This document shows, in pieces, positions 25,493 to 36,009 of a stretch of DNA of 44,796 nucleotides. Below the pieces are notes generated by a model that saw only the letters and a list, made by a program, of their open reading frames with translations, did not search any database and was not told the origin of the DNA. Position 1 is the stretch's first letter. Every line of letters begins with the position of its first letter. Source of the stretch: Gammaproteobacteria bacterium (GTDB taxonomy: Bacteria; Pseudomonadota; Gammaproteobacteria; GCA-2400775); contig WGFU01000007.1 of the NCBI GenBank assembly GCA_015492075.1, forward strand, positions 1 through 44,796, given 5' to 3'. Position numbers and translations under genes: made by a program.

Positions 25493-26482
25493 TTATGCAG
25501 CGGAAATATCTTGCTCTTGCGTTGCTCGCTCAGACTCCCACTTTTCAATAATGGGTCTAAGTGCATCGGTTAACTCCTGAGGGTCGAACTTCGGTACATA
25601 GTGATCAGCCCCTACTGCATGACCGATCGATTTGTTCGCCTCTGCCGACAAAGAAGAATGCATTACTACTGGTACACCTTCAAAGCGCGGATCATTTTTG
25701 ATTTTTTTGGTTAACACATAACCGTCCATTTCCGGCATCTCAACGTCGGTCAACACAGCCGCAACATACTCGCTGACAGGTTTGTTGTTGCGTTTGGCCC
25801 GCTTAGCCAGCTCATCGAGCTGCAACCATGCTTCCTTACCGTTTTTGGCGCTAACATGTTTGATTCCCGCCCTATCAAAAGTGGTTTCAATCTGTTTACG
25901 TGCTACCACGGAGTCATCAGCAAATAAGACAGTAGCCGCTGTATTTAATGCTTCGATACCTTCAAACAACGACGGATCATTACCAAAGTCACCGGTATCT
26001 GCCAGTACTTTTTCAACGTCAAGAATCATAACGATACGATCATCGGTTAATTCAGTGACTGCGGTAATCAAACCACCCATGCGGTTGGCCATCATTGGTG
26101 GTGGCACTTTCACTTGAGTCCATTCCAGACGCAAAATGCTTTCTACCGAATGCACCAATACTGCCTGGGTAAAACGGTTATACTCAGTAATAATCAAAAT
26201 TTCCGGTGGCGTCTCTGTCTCAACATCGCAGAACTTGGCCAGGTTAATGACGGGTATCATGGCACCACGCAAACTAACCATCCCCTCTACCGCTGTCGGC
26301 ACGTCGGGGGCATGGGTGATATCAGGCACACGCATTACCTCGCGTACCTTGAATACATTAATTCCATAGACCTCTGAACGGTCTGTTTTTTTATCTTTAC
26401 CCAAGCTGAAGAGCAACACTTCCAGTCGGTTAGCACCGGCCAGTCGGGTACGCTCATCTACTGCTTTCATTAACTTTGACAT
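25493..26482 (-). CDS. cheV: Chemotaxis coupling protein CheV (CheW-receiver fusion)
   Basis: CheV links chemoreceptors to CheA and is tuned by phosphorylation. Residues ~1-170 form a CheW domain: EVYGINVFKVREVMRVPDI, VEGMVSLRGAMIPVINLAKF, ILIITEYNRFTQAVLVHSVE. Residues ~185-315 are a receiver domain: VLFADDSVVARKQIE, the phosphorylated Asp in VLTDVEMPEMDGY, VVMHSSLS and the Lys in YVPKFDP. The 329-aa length is standard. AGGAGAGG precedes the ATG. No other che gene is in the window, as is common for cheV. Confidence 0.95.
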   Translation of the reverse strand: MSKLMKAVDERTRLAGANRLEVLLFSLGKDKKTDRSEVYGINVFKVREVMRVPDITHAPDVPTAVEGMVSLRGAMIPVINLAKFCDVETETPPEILIITEYNRFTQAVLVHSVESILRLEWTQVKVPPPMMANRMGGLITAVTELTDDRIVMILDVEKVLADTGDFGNDPSLFEGIEALNTAATVLFADDSVVARKQIETTFDRAGIKHVSAKNGKEAWLQLDELAKRAKRNNKPVSEYVAAVLTDVEMPEMDGYVLTKKIKNDPRFEGVPVVMHSSLSAEANKSIGHAVGADHYVPKFDPQELTDALRPIIEKWESERATQEQDISAA

Positions 26483-26648
26483 CGTCCTCTCCTGTCTGGT
26501 GCGTTAATGACGATAGGACTAATACTCCCAACACCTTTAACGGCGATTCAGCCAACAACTTTAAGCAAAATTAACGACTTTATATTTGAGGAGGTCTTAC
26601 CCGGCCCGAGACGCAGGCAAGTACTGGAAAAGCGAAGTTTTAGAGCAA

Positions 26649-27146
26649 TTAGCGGCCAATGCCACGAATCAATTTATAACGCCACTGGTTGTCGGCGCGC
26701 TCGACGGCAATATTAGCAAATGGGATATATGCCTCAATGCGCTTGGAATCAGCAGCCAGCAGCCGCAGATTTATTCGCTGTTGACTGCTCTCACTAACAG
26801 TGCATTCACGCTCTGCGCCCTCGTCCGAACAATCTAATAGCTCGATCAGCACTTCAATCGCGGCAAGCGGCTTATCAGGCGATAGGTTTTGCACGGAAAC
26901 GGAGAAACGGTAATAGCTTCCATGCGACGGGCTCAACTCGGCGTTAGTCAAAACAATATCATTGACATCAAAAACATGGCGGCGCTCGCCATCACCGCTG
27001 TCGCGTAAAAAAAACGTACCGAGCGCACCAAAGAAAAGAACAAAAACAAGAACAATCAGCCAGGAGTAACGTCTAAAATTGACAACTGTCAGTATCAACA
27101 GCACAAGGACTACCGCACCAATCACCACACCAAAAAGCCAATGCAT
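26649..27146 (-). CDS. Membrane-anchored protein with periplasmic or cytoplasmic beta domain, unknown
   Basis: I do not recognise a family. Two hydrophobic helices stand at ~4-22 and ~29-47. The remaining ~115 residues are soluble, start with VFDVNDIVLTNAELSPSHGSYYRFSVSVQNLSP and hold two Cys (LLDCSDEGAERECTVS) that could form a disulfide. The fibronectin-like pattern (sequence of short strands, conserved NLSP, YIPF) suggests a small beta sandwich. It shares orientation with cheV, lptG and the CNB gene but has no tight operon link. The ATG has TAGGTG ahead of it. Confidence 0.65.
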   Translation of the reverse strand: MHWLFGVVIGAVVLVLLILTVVNFRRYSWLIVLVFVLFFGALGTFFLRDSGDGERRHVFDVNDIVLTNAELSPSHGSYYRFSVSVQNLSPDKPLAAIEVLIELLDCSDEGAERECTVSESSQQRINLRLLAADSKRIEAYIPFANIAVERADNQWRYKLIRGIGR

Positions 27147-27266
27147 ACGCGCACCTAGTAAACCTTATTTTGACATACCCATACTACCGCAAAGCGGGAA
27201 GCCATGTGGCACTTCGCTCGATTGTTTTTGAAGGGGGCGTCAATCTATTGAATGCAAAGCTTGCAT

Positions 27267-27728
27267 TTAAACATCGTCACGCCACAGAAAATTAAGTTCA
27301 GTCAGTCGTTGCGAAATAATGCGCGCAATATTGCGCATAAACAAAAAACCCAGCTTCGGTTCTTGCTCAAACAAGGCATCCAGCGCCGTCTTGTCGATAC
27401 GCAGCACGCGCACATCGTCAAAAGCAGACACCCTTGCAGCACGGCGCCGTGGCTCAATGTAGGCCATTTCGCCGAAAACATCACCGACGCGCAATAGCGC
27501 TAAACGCTTATTTCCAGCATTCAGCGGCGAGCGTGCATAAGACTGTATTTCAACATTAACACGACCCTGCATAACGATATATATATCGGAACAAGTGCCT
27601 GATTCACGAATTAATACGTTGCCTTTTTCGTACCGCTCCGCTATAGCACATGACAATATGTGCTCGATTTGCTCGGGACTAAGGTCTACAAAAATCGGGA
27701 AATCAGCTGCTTCTTCAAGAGAAATCAT
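27267..27728 (-). CDS. Single-domain cyclic-nucleotide-binding protein (Crp/Fnr-type sensor fold)
   Basis: From ATG 27728 the product has 153 residues, one CNB domain: FPIFVDLSPEQIEHIL, GNVLIRESGTCSDIYIVMQGRV, LLRVGDVFGEMAYIEPRRRAARV (phosphate-binding cassette with GEMA and a conserved Arg), then LFEQEPKLGFLFMRNIARIIS. No helix-turn-helix follows, so it is not a complete Crp-type regulator. The frame can be extended to 27812, which would overlap lptG, but the ATG 27728 has a purine-rich AGAAGAAA ahead of it. It may bind cAMP; CpdA (cAMP phosphodiesterase) is coded at the window's far end. Its effector is unknown. Confidence 0.8.
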   Translation of the reverse strand: MISLEEAADFPIFVDLSPEQIEHILSCAIAERYEKGNVLIRESGTCSDIYIVMQGRVNVEIQSYARSPLNAGNKRLALLRVGDVFGEMAYIEPRRRAARVSAFDDVRVLRIDKTALDALFEQEPKLGFLFMRNIARIISQRLTELNFLWRDDV

Positions 27729-27808
27729 GGTTTTTCTTCTCATCGACAATACTGCAGTCAAACCACTCTTTCGGCAGCCAAAACCAGAGCTGAAGCCACA
27801 ACAAGCAC

Positions 27809-28876
27809 TCAAAAAATCCGTCGCAGAGAAACCAATGCGATAACAAAGAACAGCAAAGTGGGTGCCAAGGCACTCAATGATGGCGGCAAGCCGTAAACCA
27901 AACCACTGTAACGAAATAATTCATTAAGTAAATGAAAACCAATTCCGATACAGGCACCGATAAAGACATAATGTCCGATTCCGGCGCTGCGCAAAGAACC
28001 AAAAACAAAGGGGAAAGCCAATAACACCATTACCGCAACTGTCAACGGCGCAGCAATTTTAGAATAAAGCGTCTGCTCATAAGAGAGTGCCTCCAAACCA
28101 TTGTTACGTAGATATGTCACATAGCGAAACAATTCGAATATGGAAAGCTCCTCTGGTTTGGTTGCTGCTGCGGCAAGCAAAGATTGTTCGGGAAAATCAT
28201 CCCATGGCATAATTCGCACGTGCTTGCTGTCGACACCAGACAGCGATAAGTTAATGATGTCCACCTGGCTCAACTGCCAACCTTGATCCAAAGGCACTGC
28301 CGTTTTCGCACGCAAAGATTGTATTAGTTCCAAAGTCTCATTATTGATACTCCATATGCGTACGCCACCCGGCTTGCCGTCAGCAGCCACCCCTTCAAAA
28401 TAGATGAAATGATCTTTATCACGCAGCCAATAGCCATCCTTGGTTTTTTTTATGAATGTCCCACCCGATTGCAAACGCGACTTATATTGTTCGGCAAACG
28501 CACCGGACTGTGGTGCTACCCATTCACCCACAACAAAAGATAAGACAACGAAGACCAAACCAATCATGCCAACCGAACCAAGAATACGCCAGAGCGAAAC
28601 TCCTGCTGCGCGTATAGCGATCAGCTCGCCATGATTAGCTAGTAAAGCCAAACCTACCAAAGTCCCCAATAAAGCCAACACCGGGAATAATTGGTACAGT
28701 AGTTCTGGCAGGGTTAGCACGACATAGATCAATGCCTGCACCACTCCATAGTCAGCTTTACCGGCATCACGCAACTCGCCAATGAAATCGATAAAAACAA
28801 ACAACGTCAGCAACGTCAGCGTAACAAATAAGCTGCTCCAGGCAATGCTGCGCGCAATATAACGGTCAATTAACAT
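27809..28876 (-). CDS. lptG: LPS export permease LptG
   Basis: With LptF and LptB2 it pulls lipopolysaccharide out of the inner membrane toward the LptC-A-D bridge. The 355-residue protein has two N-terminal helices (RYIARSIAWSSLFVTLTLLT, then a second at ~60-80), a periplasmic jellyroll part (~130-260) and three or four C-terminal helices. EWVAPQSGAFAEQYKS is characteristic of LptG. TAATG overlap with lptF gives translational coupling. Order lptF-lptG and divergence from pepA are the conserved gammaproteobacterial arrangement. Confidence 0.94.
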   Translation of the reverse strand: MLIDRYIARSIAWSSLFVTLTLLTLFVFIDFIGELRDAGKADYGVVQALIYVVLTLPELLYQLFPVLALLGTLVGLALLANHGELIAIRAAGVSLWRILGSVGMIGLVFVVLSFVVGEWVAPQSGAFAEQYKSRLQSGGTFIKKTKDGYWLRDKDHFIYFEGVAADGKPGGVRIWSINNETLELIQSLRAKTAVPLDQGWQLSQVDIINLSLSGVDSKHVRIMPWDDFPEQSLLAAAATKPEELSIFELFRYVTYLRNNGLEALSYEQTLYSKIAAPLTVAVMVLLAFPFVFGSLRSAGIGHYVFIGACIGIGFHLLNELFRYSGLVYGLPPSLSALAPTLLFFVIALVSLRRIF

Positions 28877-29961
28877 TATGCCGCCGCTCGCTTAGGCCAT
28901 AGCCTGACGCCGTTCATCCGCGCAAACAAAAACACGGTAATACCGAGAGCGGCAAGGTGAATCCACCATAAACCAAAACCGGCCGGTATCACTTCGCGCT
29001 CCAACCAGGACTGCGCTACTGTCAGCATATTGCTATACACGGCATAAACCAAAATGGCCAGCAACAACCTTGAATAGCGACCCTGACGTGGCGACACCTT
29101 GCTCAGCGGTAAGGCCAGCAGCGCTAACAACACTGTTGCAATCGGCATCGACAAACGTCGTTGAAGCTCAGCGTGAGCAGACAAAGAAGACAATTGCAGT
29201 AATTCCGAGGTCGATAAAGCCTTGTTACGCCGTTGGCTCGCCTGAATAGGTCGTGGTTCGAGATAAATCGTATGACGCTGAAAACGAATCATGCGAAAAT
29301 CAATCTCTCCGGGCTCGCCTTCGTAACGAAACCCGTCCTCTAGCACAAGGTAACGTGCATCGTAGGCTTCGTCCACTTTAACATAGCCACGTTTCGCACT
29401 CACTGTTGCCAAGCGACCGTCAGTACGCCACTGCGCGAAGATATCTCGTAAGGTCGCGCTGTCATCGTTGATGCTATCGATATACAACACCCCGTTACCG
29501 CTTTTATCTTCAATAAAACGACCCGCACTGAGACCGGGTAATTCTGTCCGTGCCCGCACCTCATCCTGTATACGCTCGACCTGTTCTTCGGCCCACGGTG
29601 ACAACTCCAGCGACAACACACCAATGATGATGGCAACAGGCACTACCAACCAGAGTAAACCCTTCGCCATCCGCAGCGGGCTGATACCCGAGGCTAACAT
29701 GGCTGTCATTTCGTTATCACGATAGAGCCGGCCAAAGCCGAGCAAAATAGCCAGATAAAGTGCCAACGGAACGATCACTACCAACGCACTCACCAGCTTC
29801 AGCAACAAGACAGTAAGAATGGTATCTTGTGCCAGGTCACCATCCAGCGCATCGCCAAGAAAGCGGACAAAACGGTTACCGAGGAATATCAACAATAACA
29901 CTGTTAACACACCAAACAGGTTCGCCAACACCTCTTTGCGCAGGTAACGATCAAGCGTCAT
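28876..29961 (-). CDS. lptF: LPS export permease LptF
   Basis: Partner of LptG in the LPS transporter. The 361 residues show helices at ~15-35, ~55-75 and ~100-120, a periplasmic domain with PWAEEQVERIQDEVRARTELPGL near ~125-150, and C-terminal helices with LPLSKVSPRQGRYSRL. This segment is a known YjgP/YjgQ family mark. It is divergent from pepA with 184 bp between starts. The last base of its TAA is the first of the lptG ATG. Confidence 0.94.
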   Translation of the reverse strand: MTLDRYLRKEVLANLFGVLTVLLLIFLGNRFVRFLGDALDGDLAQDTILTVLLLKLVSALVVIVPLALYLAILLGFGRLYRDNEMTAMLASGISPLRMAKGLLWLVVPVAIIIGVLSLELSPWAEEQVERIQDEVRARTELPGLSAGRFIEDKSGNGVLYIDSINDDSATLRDIFAQWRTDGRLATVSAKRGYVKVDEAYDARYLVLEDGFRYEGEPGEIDFRMIRFQRHTIYLEPRPIQASQRRNKALSTSELLQLSSLSAHAELQRRLSMPIATVLLALLALPLSKVSPRQGRYSRLLLAILVYAVYSNMLTVAQSWLEREVIPAGFGLWWIHLAALGITVFLFARMNGVRLWPKRAAA

Positions 29962-30145
29962 AGTGATCTATTGTCATTTTTGCAGAAAAAGCCAATAATT
30001 AAGCTGTTCAGGCTATTTTCACATGTTTTAGCAAAAATGTCGCTAGGCTATTGATTGAAAAGGAAGTAATAGCCCAGACCAGAAAACTACTCATGGACAT
30101 ATCAAGCTATTCCCGTGGCAACAATCAGCTCAGAGGCAGGAAATT

Positions 30146-31633
30146 ATGGATTTTATTGTAAAAAGCGGTCATCCGGAAAAACAACGCAGCGCCTGCGTCG
30201 TCGTCGGCATCAGTAAAAACCGGCGCTTGTCTTCCGCAGCCGAGCGGCTCGATGAGGCGAGCGATGGCTATATTTCCAATCTGCTGCGGCGTGGTGACCT
30301 TGATGGCGATGTCGAGCAAACCCTGTTACTTCACAATGTCGAAAACACTTTGTGTGACCGAGTACTATTGGTTGGCTGCGGACGCGATCGCGACCTCGAT
30401 GAACGCCAGTTTCATAAAATCAATAGCGCAGCAGTCAAGGCACTGCAGAGCTGTGGCGCTACAGAAGCGGTCTCTTATCTCACTGAACTCAATGTCAAGG
30501 GCCGTGACAGTTACTGGAAGGTTCGCCAGACCATCGAAACCGCGCAAAGCGTGGCCTACCGCTTTAGCGATTACAAAACCAGCAACGGTCAACCAAAGCG
30601 GCCGCTGCGAAAACTCATTTTGACCGTACCAGGTCGTCGTGATCTAGCGATGGGCGAGCAAGCCGTTAGTGACGGCATCGCCATTGCTAACGGTGTCGAG
30701 CTGGCTAAGAATCTTGGCAACCATCCAGCCAATGTCTGTACACCCAGCTATCTCGAACAAGAAGCAATTGCCTTGGCCAAGCGCCATCGCAATCTGACCG
30801 TGGAAGTGCTCAATGAAGACAAGATGGCAAAACTAGGCATGGGCGCACTGCTGTCTGTCAGCCGTGGCAGTAACGAACCCGCCAAGCTCATCGTTTTTCA
30901 ATACAAAGGCAAGAAAAAGGAAGCTCCACATGTCCTGGTTGGTAAAGGAGTTACCTTTGATACCGGCGGCATCTCTATCAAGCCTGCCGCCGCCATGGAT
31001 GAAATGAAATACGATATGTGTGGTGCCGCCAGTGTGCTTGGCACTATCAGCGCTGTTGCCGACATGAAGCTGCCTGTCAACCTGATTGGTATTATTCCCG
31101 CAGTTGAAAACATGCCCAGCGGTAGCGCCAGCAAGCCCGGTGATATCGTTACCAGCATGTCGGGCCAAACCATAGAAATATTAAACACCGATGCTGAAGG
31201 CCGCCTGATACTCTGTGATGCCTTGAGCTATGCCGAGCGTTTTGAACCTATTTCAGTAATCGATATCGCCACACTCACCGGCGCCTGCCTTGTTGCCTTG
31301 GGCCACCATATTTCCGCAGTAATCAGCAACAACTCAACGCTGACTAACGAGTTAATGCATGCCAGTAAGATCAGTAATGATAAAATCTGGGAACTGCCCA
31401 TGAACGAAGACTACAATGAACAACTCAACAGCCCGTTTGCCGATATGGCCAATATTGGTGGTCGCACTGCCGGCACTATCACCGCTGCCTGCTTCTTGTC
31501 GCGCTTCACCAAAAAAATGCGTTGGGCCCATCTCGATATCGCCGGCACTGCCTGGGTCGGCGGCCATCACAAAGGAGCAACCGGTCGACCTGTGCCGTTA
31601 CTGACGCAATACATCATGGATCGCTGTGAATAA
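30146..31633 (+). CDS. pepA: Leucyl aminopeptidase PepA
   Basis: An M17 metallo-aminopeptidase that removes N-terminal residues from peptides; in E. coli it also acts as a DNA-binding accessory in recombination. The 495 residues have a variable N-terminal domain and a catalytic C-terminal domain: VGKGVTFDTGGISIKP, MKYDMCGAASVLG, then NTDAEGRLILCDAL, the M17 signature, with its Asp, Glu and Arg. GGRTAGTITAACFL and GTAWVGGHHKGATGRPV close the domain. GCAGGAAA leads the ATG. Its last 8 bases overlap holC. This pepA-holC-valS order is the classic gammaproteobacterial arrangement. Confidence 0.96.
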   Translation: MDFIVKSGHPEKQRSACVVVGISKNRRLSSAAERLDEASDGYISNLLRRGDLDGDVEQTLLLHNVENTLCDRVLLVGCGRDRDLDERQFHKINSAAVKALQSCGATEAVSYLTELNVKGRDSYWKVRQTIETAQSVAYRFSDYKTSNGQPKRPLRKLILTVPGRRDLAMGEQAVSDGIAIANGVELAKNLGNHPANVCTPSYLEQEAIALAKRHRNLTVEVLNEDKMAKLGMGALLSVSRGSNEPAKLIVFQYKGKKKEAPHVLVGKGVTFDTGGISIKPAAAMDEMKYDMCGAASVLGTISAVADMKLPVNLIGIIPAVENMPSGSASKPGDIVTSMSGQTIEILNTDAEGRLILCDALSYAERFEPISVIDIATLTGACLVALGHHISAVISNNSTLTNELMHASKISNDKIWELPMNEDYNEQLNSPFADMANIGGRTAGTITAACFLSRFTKKMRWAHLDIAGTAWVGGHHKGATGRPVPLLTQYIMDRCE

Positions 31634-32096
31634 GAAAGAACCCAGGGTTGATTTTTATATCTTGTCTGGCGGTGGTGAAAGCGCTTATATGCGCTACATC
31701 TGCCGCTTGACTGAAAAGGCCTACAAGTTGAAGCACCGTATCTATATTCATGTTAACAACCGCGTTGATGCGCACAACCTTGACCAGCTGTTGTGGACAT
31801 TCAGCCAGGACAGTTTTATTCCCCATGAATGCCTTGATGGTGGCGCAACAGCGCCTGACCCCAACACTCCCATTGTGATTGCTTATCATAACCGGGTAGC
31901 GCCAGAGAGCAACACAGCAGAAGGCTACGATCTGTTGATCAATCTGAACCAGGACATCCCGGAATTTTATCAGCAATTTGATCGCGTCGCCGAAGTCGTT
32001 GCTGATCAAGATCGCTTGCGTCAAACCAGTCGCGATCATTTTCGTTGCTACCGCGAACAAGGTCTCACACCTAACATCCACCAGATTTCTTTATAG
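31626..32096 (+). CDS. holC: DNA polymerase III chi subunit
   Basis: Chi links the clamp loader (through psi, HolD) to single-strand binding protein. The 156-residue product has [27 protein letters not shown] at its start, [27 protein letters not shown]-type [11 protein letters not shown], and [23 protein letters not shown]; these are the family marks, despite low overall conservation. It starts with GTG inside pepA (8-base overlap) and is followed by valS after 47 bp. Confidence 0.93.
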   Translation: MNKKEPRVDFYILSGGGESAYMRYICRLTEKAYKLKHRIYIHVNNRVDAHNLDQLLWTFSQDSFIPHECLDGGATAPDPNTPIVIAYHNRVAPESNTAEGYDLLINLNQDIPEFYQQFDRVAEVVADQDRLRQTSRDHFRCYREQGLTPNIHQISL

Positions 32097-32143
32097 ATTG
32101 CTGCTCACCGGTAGTAATTTTTCAATACAGCGCACGGATTATT

Positions 32144-34981
32144 ATGGACACAACATATCAACCAGAAAAAATTGAATCGCATTGGTATCAAACTTGGGAG
32201 AAGAACGGTTATTTCAAACCTTCTGGAAAAGGCGATAGCTATTGCATCATGATTCCACCGCCCAATGTCACCGGCACTTTACATATGGGCCATGCGTTCC
32301 AGGATACCTTGATGGACCTGTTGGTTCGTTATCATCGCATGCAAGGCCATAACACCTTATGGCAGGCCGGCAGTGACCATGCAGGCATTGCCACGCAAAT
32401 GGTGGTAGAAAGACAGTTAGCGCAGGAGGGTAAAAGTCGCCATGATCTTGGCCGCGAGGCCTTTATTGAAAAAGTCTGGCAATGGAAGGAAAAATCTGGT
32501 GGCGCTATCAGCCAGCAACTACGTCGCATGGGTTCCTCCCTCGATTGGTCACGCGAACGTTTCACCATGGACGAAGGCATGTCCGAGGCCGTCAAGGAAG
32601 TCTTCGTACGTCTGTTTGAAGAGGGCCTGATCTACCGAGGCAAGCGCCTGGTCAACTGGGATCCAGTTCTGCACACTGCGGTCTCCGACCTTGAAGTCAT
32701 TGCAGAAGAAGAAAGCGGCCACCTCTGGCATATTCGTTATCCCATTGCCAATAGTAATGAGGTGCTGGTCGTTGCCACCACACGCCCGGAAACCATGTTG
32801 GGCGATGCCGCCGTTGCCGTCCACCCCGACGATGAACGCTATAAAAATATTGTGGGTAAATCTATTCGCCTGCCGATCACTAATCGTCTCATTCCCATCA
32901 TAACCGATGATTATGTCGACCCCGAGTTTGGCAGTGGCTGCGTCAAGATCACGCCCGCGCACGACTTTAACGATTATGAAGTCTGGCAACGACATAAAGA
33001 CAAGCCTTCAATCAAGTCGTTGCTAAATGGCGGCCTGATCAATATTTTCAACGACAGCGCCCACGTTCTATGCAGAGATGACAAAAGCAGCGATAGCGAA
33101 TTATTAACACAGTTATTAAATGATATACCTGCCGAATTTCATGGCCTTGAACGCTATCAAGCGCGCAAGGTGGTATTGGCCACGCTTGCAGAGCAAGGCC
33201 TGCTTGAAGACACCAAACCGCACAAACTCATGGTGCCACGCGGTGACCGCTCCGGCAGCGTGATCGAGCCTTACCTCACTGATCAATGGTACGTAAAAAT
33301 CGGCCCGCTGGCCGAGCCTGCCATAGCGGCCGTTGAAAACGGTGACGTACGTTTTGTGCCAGATAACTGGAAAAACACTTATTTTGAATGGATGCGCAAT
33401 ATCCAAGATTGGTGTATCTCACGCCAGATCTGGTGGGGACATCGCATCCCGGCTTGGTATGACACCGATGGTACTGTTTACGTTGGCCGCTCTGAAGCAG
33501 AAGTGCGTAAAAAACACGGTCTTGCCAAGGAGGTCGCGCTTAAACAAGATGATGATGTGCTCGACACCTGGTTTTCTTCTTCGCTATGGCCCTTCTCAAC
33601 CCAGGGCTGGCCGGAACAAACCGCCGATCTCAAAACCTTTTACCCGGGCAATGTTTTAGTCACCGGTTTTGATATTATCTTTTTCTGGGTAGCCCGTATG
33701 ATTATGATGGGCCTTAAATTTACTGGTGAAGTACCGTTTAAAGAAGTTTATATCCATGGTTTGGTACGTGATAACCATGGACAAAAAATGTCGAAGTCAA
33801 AAGGCAATGTGCTCGACCCCATCGACTTGATTGATGGTATCGAGCTCGAATCTCTGGTGAACAAACGTATAAGCGGCCTTATGCAGCCCGATATGGCTCC
33901 CAAGATTGAAAAAGCCACACGCAAAGACTTTGCCGACGGCATACCCGCCTTCGGTACCGATGCCCTGCGCTTCACATTTGCCAGCCTAGCGTCTACCGGC
34001 CGTGACATCAAATTCGACATGGGTCGTATTGAAGGCTATCGCAACTTCTGTAACAAGCTATGGAACGCCACCCGTTACGTAATGATGAACTGCGAAGGCC
34101 AGACCATCGCCAGAGATGACAGCAAGGCCTCTATTGCCGATCGCTGGATGCAAAGTGTATTACGTAACTGTATCGAACAAACCAGCGATCAAATCACCAA
34201 GTATCGCTTTGATCATGCCGCGCAAGGGATTTATTCCATGGTGTGGGATGAATACTGCGACTGGTACCTCGAACTGACCAAGCCCCTGTTGAATAATGAC
34301 AACATCGACGAGGCCAGCAAGGCCCATACCCGTTATACCCTATTGTCCGTCTTGGAAACCATGCTACGGTTGCTGCATCCCATCACCCCGTTCATTACCG
34401 AAGAACTGTGGCAACGTATCGCGCCTTTGTTAAACATCGAAGGCGAAACCATTATGTTACAGCGCTATCCGCGGGCCGATAATTTCGCCGACGACAAACA
34501 AGCCGTTAGCGAAATCGATTGGATCAAGACTTTAATTTTGGGTGTGCGTAAAATCCGTAGTGGCTATAACATTGCTCCTAGCAAGCGCCTTAGCATTCTG
34601 TTGCAAAACGGTAGTAAGCAAGATCAACAATATCTCAACAAACACAAACCCTTCTTGCTCAGCCTGGCCAAGCTGGAAAATATTGCCTGGTTGAATAGCG
34701 ACGAGAAAGCACCCGAATCCGCCACCGCGTTAGTCGGGCAAATGAAAGTCTTAATCCCCATGGCAGGCTTAATCGATAAAGAGGCCGAACTCAAACGCCT
34801 TGATAAAGAAATCGAAAAAACAGACAAGGCCTATCAATCCCTCGACAAGAAACTCGCTAACCCCGGCTTTACCGGCAAAGCACCCGCGGCCGTAGTGGAA
34901 AAAGAGAAAGTGCGTTTAGCAGCGTTACACACGTCGCTTGAGAGCCTAAAGACGCAGTTGAAAACAATCAGAAACTTATAA
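32144..34981 (+). CDS. valS: Valyl-tRNA synthetase
   Basis: Class I aminoacyl-tRNA synthetase that charges tRNA-Val. The 945-residue product carries the HIGH-type HMGH (47-50) in [13 protein letters not shown], an editing domain (~190-380, [19 protein letters not shown]), [14 protein letters not shown] and the KMSKS motif in [14 protein letters not shown]. The anticodon-binding domain ([13 protein letters not shown]) and the C-terminal coiled coil (~880-940, [19 protein letters not shown]) complete it. Length agrees with bacterial ValS. The ribosome binding site before the ATG is weak. No strong terminator follows. Confidence 0.98.
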   Translation: MDTTYQPEKIESHWYQTWEKNGYFKPSGKGDSYCIMIPPPNVTGTLHMGHAFQDTLMDLLVRYHRMQGHNTLWQAGSDHAGIATQMVVERQLAQEGKSRHDLGREAFIEKVWQWKEKSGGAISQQLRRMGSSLDWSRERFTMDEGMSEAVKEVFVRLFEEGLIYRGKRLVNWDPVLHTAVSDLEVIAEEESGHLWHIRYPIANSNEVLVVATTRPETMLGDAAVAVHPDDERYKNIVGKSIRLPITNRLIPIITDDYVDPEFGSGCVKITPAHDFNDYEVWQRHKDKPSIKSLLNGGLINIFNDSAHVLCRDDKSSDSELLTQLLNDIPAEFHGLERYQARKVVLATLAEQGLLEDTKPHKLMVPRGDRSGSVIEPYLTDQWYVKIGPLAEPAIAAVENGDVRFVPDNWKNTYFEWMRNIQDWCISRQIWWGHRIPAWYDTDGTVYVGRSEAEVRKKHGLAKEVALKQDDDVLDTWFSSSLWPFSTQGWPEQTADLKTFYPGNVLVTGFDIIFFWVARMIMMGLKFTGEVPFKEVYIHGLVRDNHGQKMSKSKGNVLDPIDLIDGIELESLVNKRISGLMQPDMAPKIEKATRKDFADGIPAFGTDALRFTFASLASTGRDIKFDMGRIEGYRNFCNKLWNATRYVMMNCEGQTIARDDSKASIADRWMQSVLRNCIEQTSDQITKYRFDHAAQGIYSMVWDEYCDWYLELTKPLLNNDNIDEASKAHTRYTLLSVLETMLRLLHPITPFITEELWQRIAPLLNIEGETIMLQRYPRADNFADDKQAVSEIDWIKTLILGVRKIRSGYNIAPSKRLSILLQNGSKQDQQYLNKHKPFLLSLAKLENIAWLNSDEKAPESATALVGQMKVLIPMAGLIDKEAELKRLDKEIEKTDKAYQSLDKKLANPGFTGKAPAAVVEKEKVRLAALHTSLESLKTQLKTIRNL

Positions 34982-35005
34982 TAAGCGCTTTTCATACACC
35001 CTCCT

Positions 35006-35046
35006 CCCACAGTAGTCAGATTTGATCTGACATCGACCATAGTGGG
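35006..35046. repeat. Hairpin downstream of valS
   Basis: GTCAGAT (35015-35021) and ATCTGAC (35025-35031) form a 7-bp stem over TTG; outer CCCAC and GTGGG may extend it. GATCTGACA occurs again at about 35118. No T run, so it is not a typical terminator; a mobile-element remnant is possible. Confidence 0.45.
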
Positions 35047-35252
35047 GGGGTGGTAGCGGCCAGCTCTAGCCGGTGGAGCATGAAAAAAGTATTTTATGAG
35101 ATGCCTTACTCCAAACGATCTGACAGTTACTAATTCGACGAGTCTGATTTGAACTACTACGCCTTAGCCTTATAGTGGGTCATTATGTAGTCAATACATC
35201 AAAAGATGTCATAACAGACCCTTTATTCCAGTACCGAGAAGCCCCCCTTGAC

Positions 35253-35738
35253 TCAGTGACCCCGCGCAGCAAGCGTGTCACGTAACAACAGGTAAATGCG
35301 ATCACCTGTTCGCGGGTGAGCGCGTGCAAGCTCTCCACGAAAGCCGATCTTCCTGGTCGCATTACCATCCCGATAACGGATACTTAACCAGATATCACGC
35401 TGCAACGGCGACATCTTACGCACAGGCACGAGCACACGTCTGATCTCAACGATATCATCGTAGGCAATTGAGATCTCTCCGCTGTTATTGGCGTATTGCA
35501 AACTGTCCTCACCAAAAACCAGTGTGCCACTATTGGTAAAACGTATTGACGCATCAAGTGTACCGTGCCGGGAATACAGGATATGGTCAAACTCCTGCGG
35601 CAAGGTTATCTTGTAATCGACACCATAGTCCCGTCTCACATCGGGGTCATTGGCATCATAGGTAGATGCGCATGCGAGTAAAGAAAAACTCAAAACCGTG
35701 GTTAAAAGCAATTGTGGTATCCGAAACAGCAGCGACAT
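35253..35738 (-). CDS. Predicted lipoprotein, unknown function
   Basis: The 161-residue protein begins with a lipoprotein signal that ends in LLACAS (Cys ~23), so it should be attached to the inner or outer membrane. The mature part, ~135 residues, is strand-rich (GTLDASIRFTNSGTLVFGEDSLQYA) with positively charged C-terminal segments. I recognise no family. GGAGAG lies ahead of the ATG. It is isolated: ~240 bp to valS's end and ~270 bp to queD. Confidence 0.7.
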   Translation of the reverse strand: MSLLFRIPQLLLTTVLSFSLLACASTYDANDPDVRRDYGVDYKITLPQEFDHILYSRHGTLDASIRFTNSGTLVFGEDSLQYANNSGEISIAYDDIVEIRRVLVPVRKMSPLQRDIWLSIRYRDGNATRKIGFRGELARAHPRTGDRIYLLLRDTLAARGH

Positions 35739-36009
35739 GACATACTCTCCATTAAAACTGAGTTTTTGACCCTGTCAGAGTAATAAAGTTTATTCTCATC
35801 GGCATAACAAAAAGCCGAGTGCACCACCTCTTAACCCTTGTTAATTCCGTTGATCAGCTAGCGGTCCGGCTGCGATTTCCACTATGAGATCTGCAGGAAC
35901 CAAACATTTAACACCAATCAAACTTCACGAAATTCTTGTTTTAGGCTTCAACGACTAATCGATCCTAAAGTCGATTTACCCACACCGCTTGTTGAACTAG
36001 CAAGGCCCT

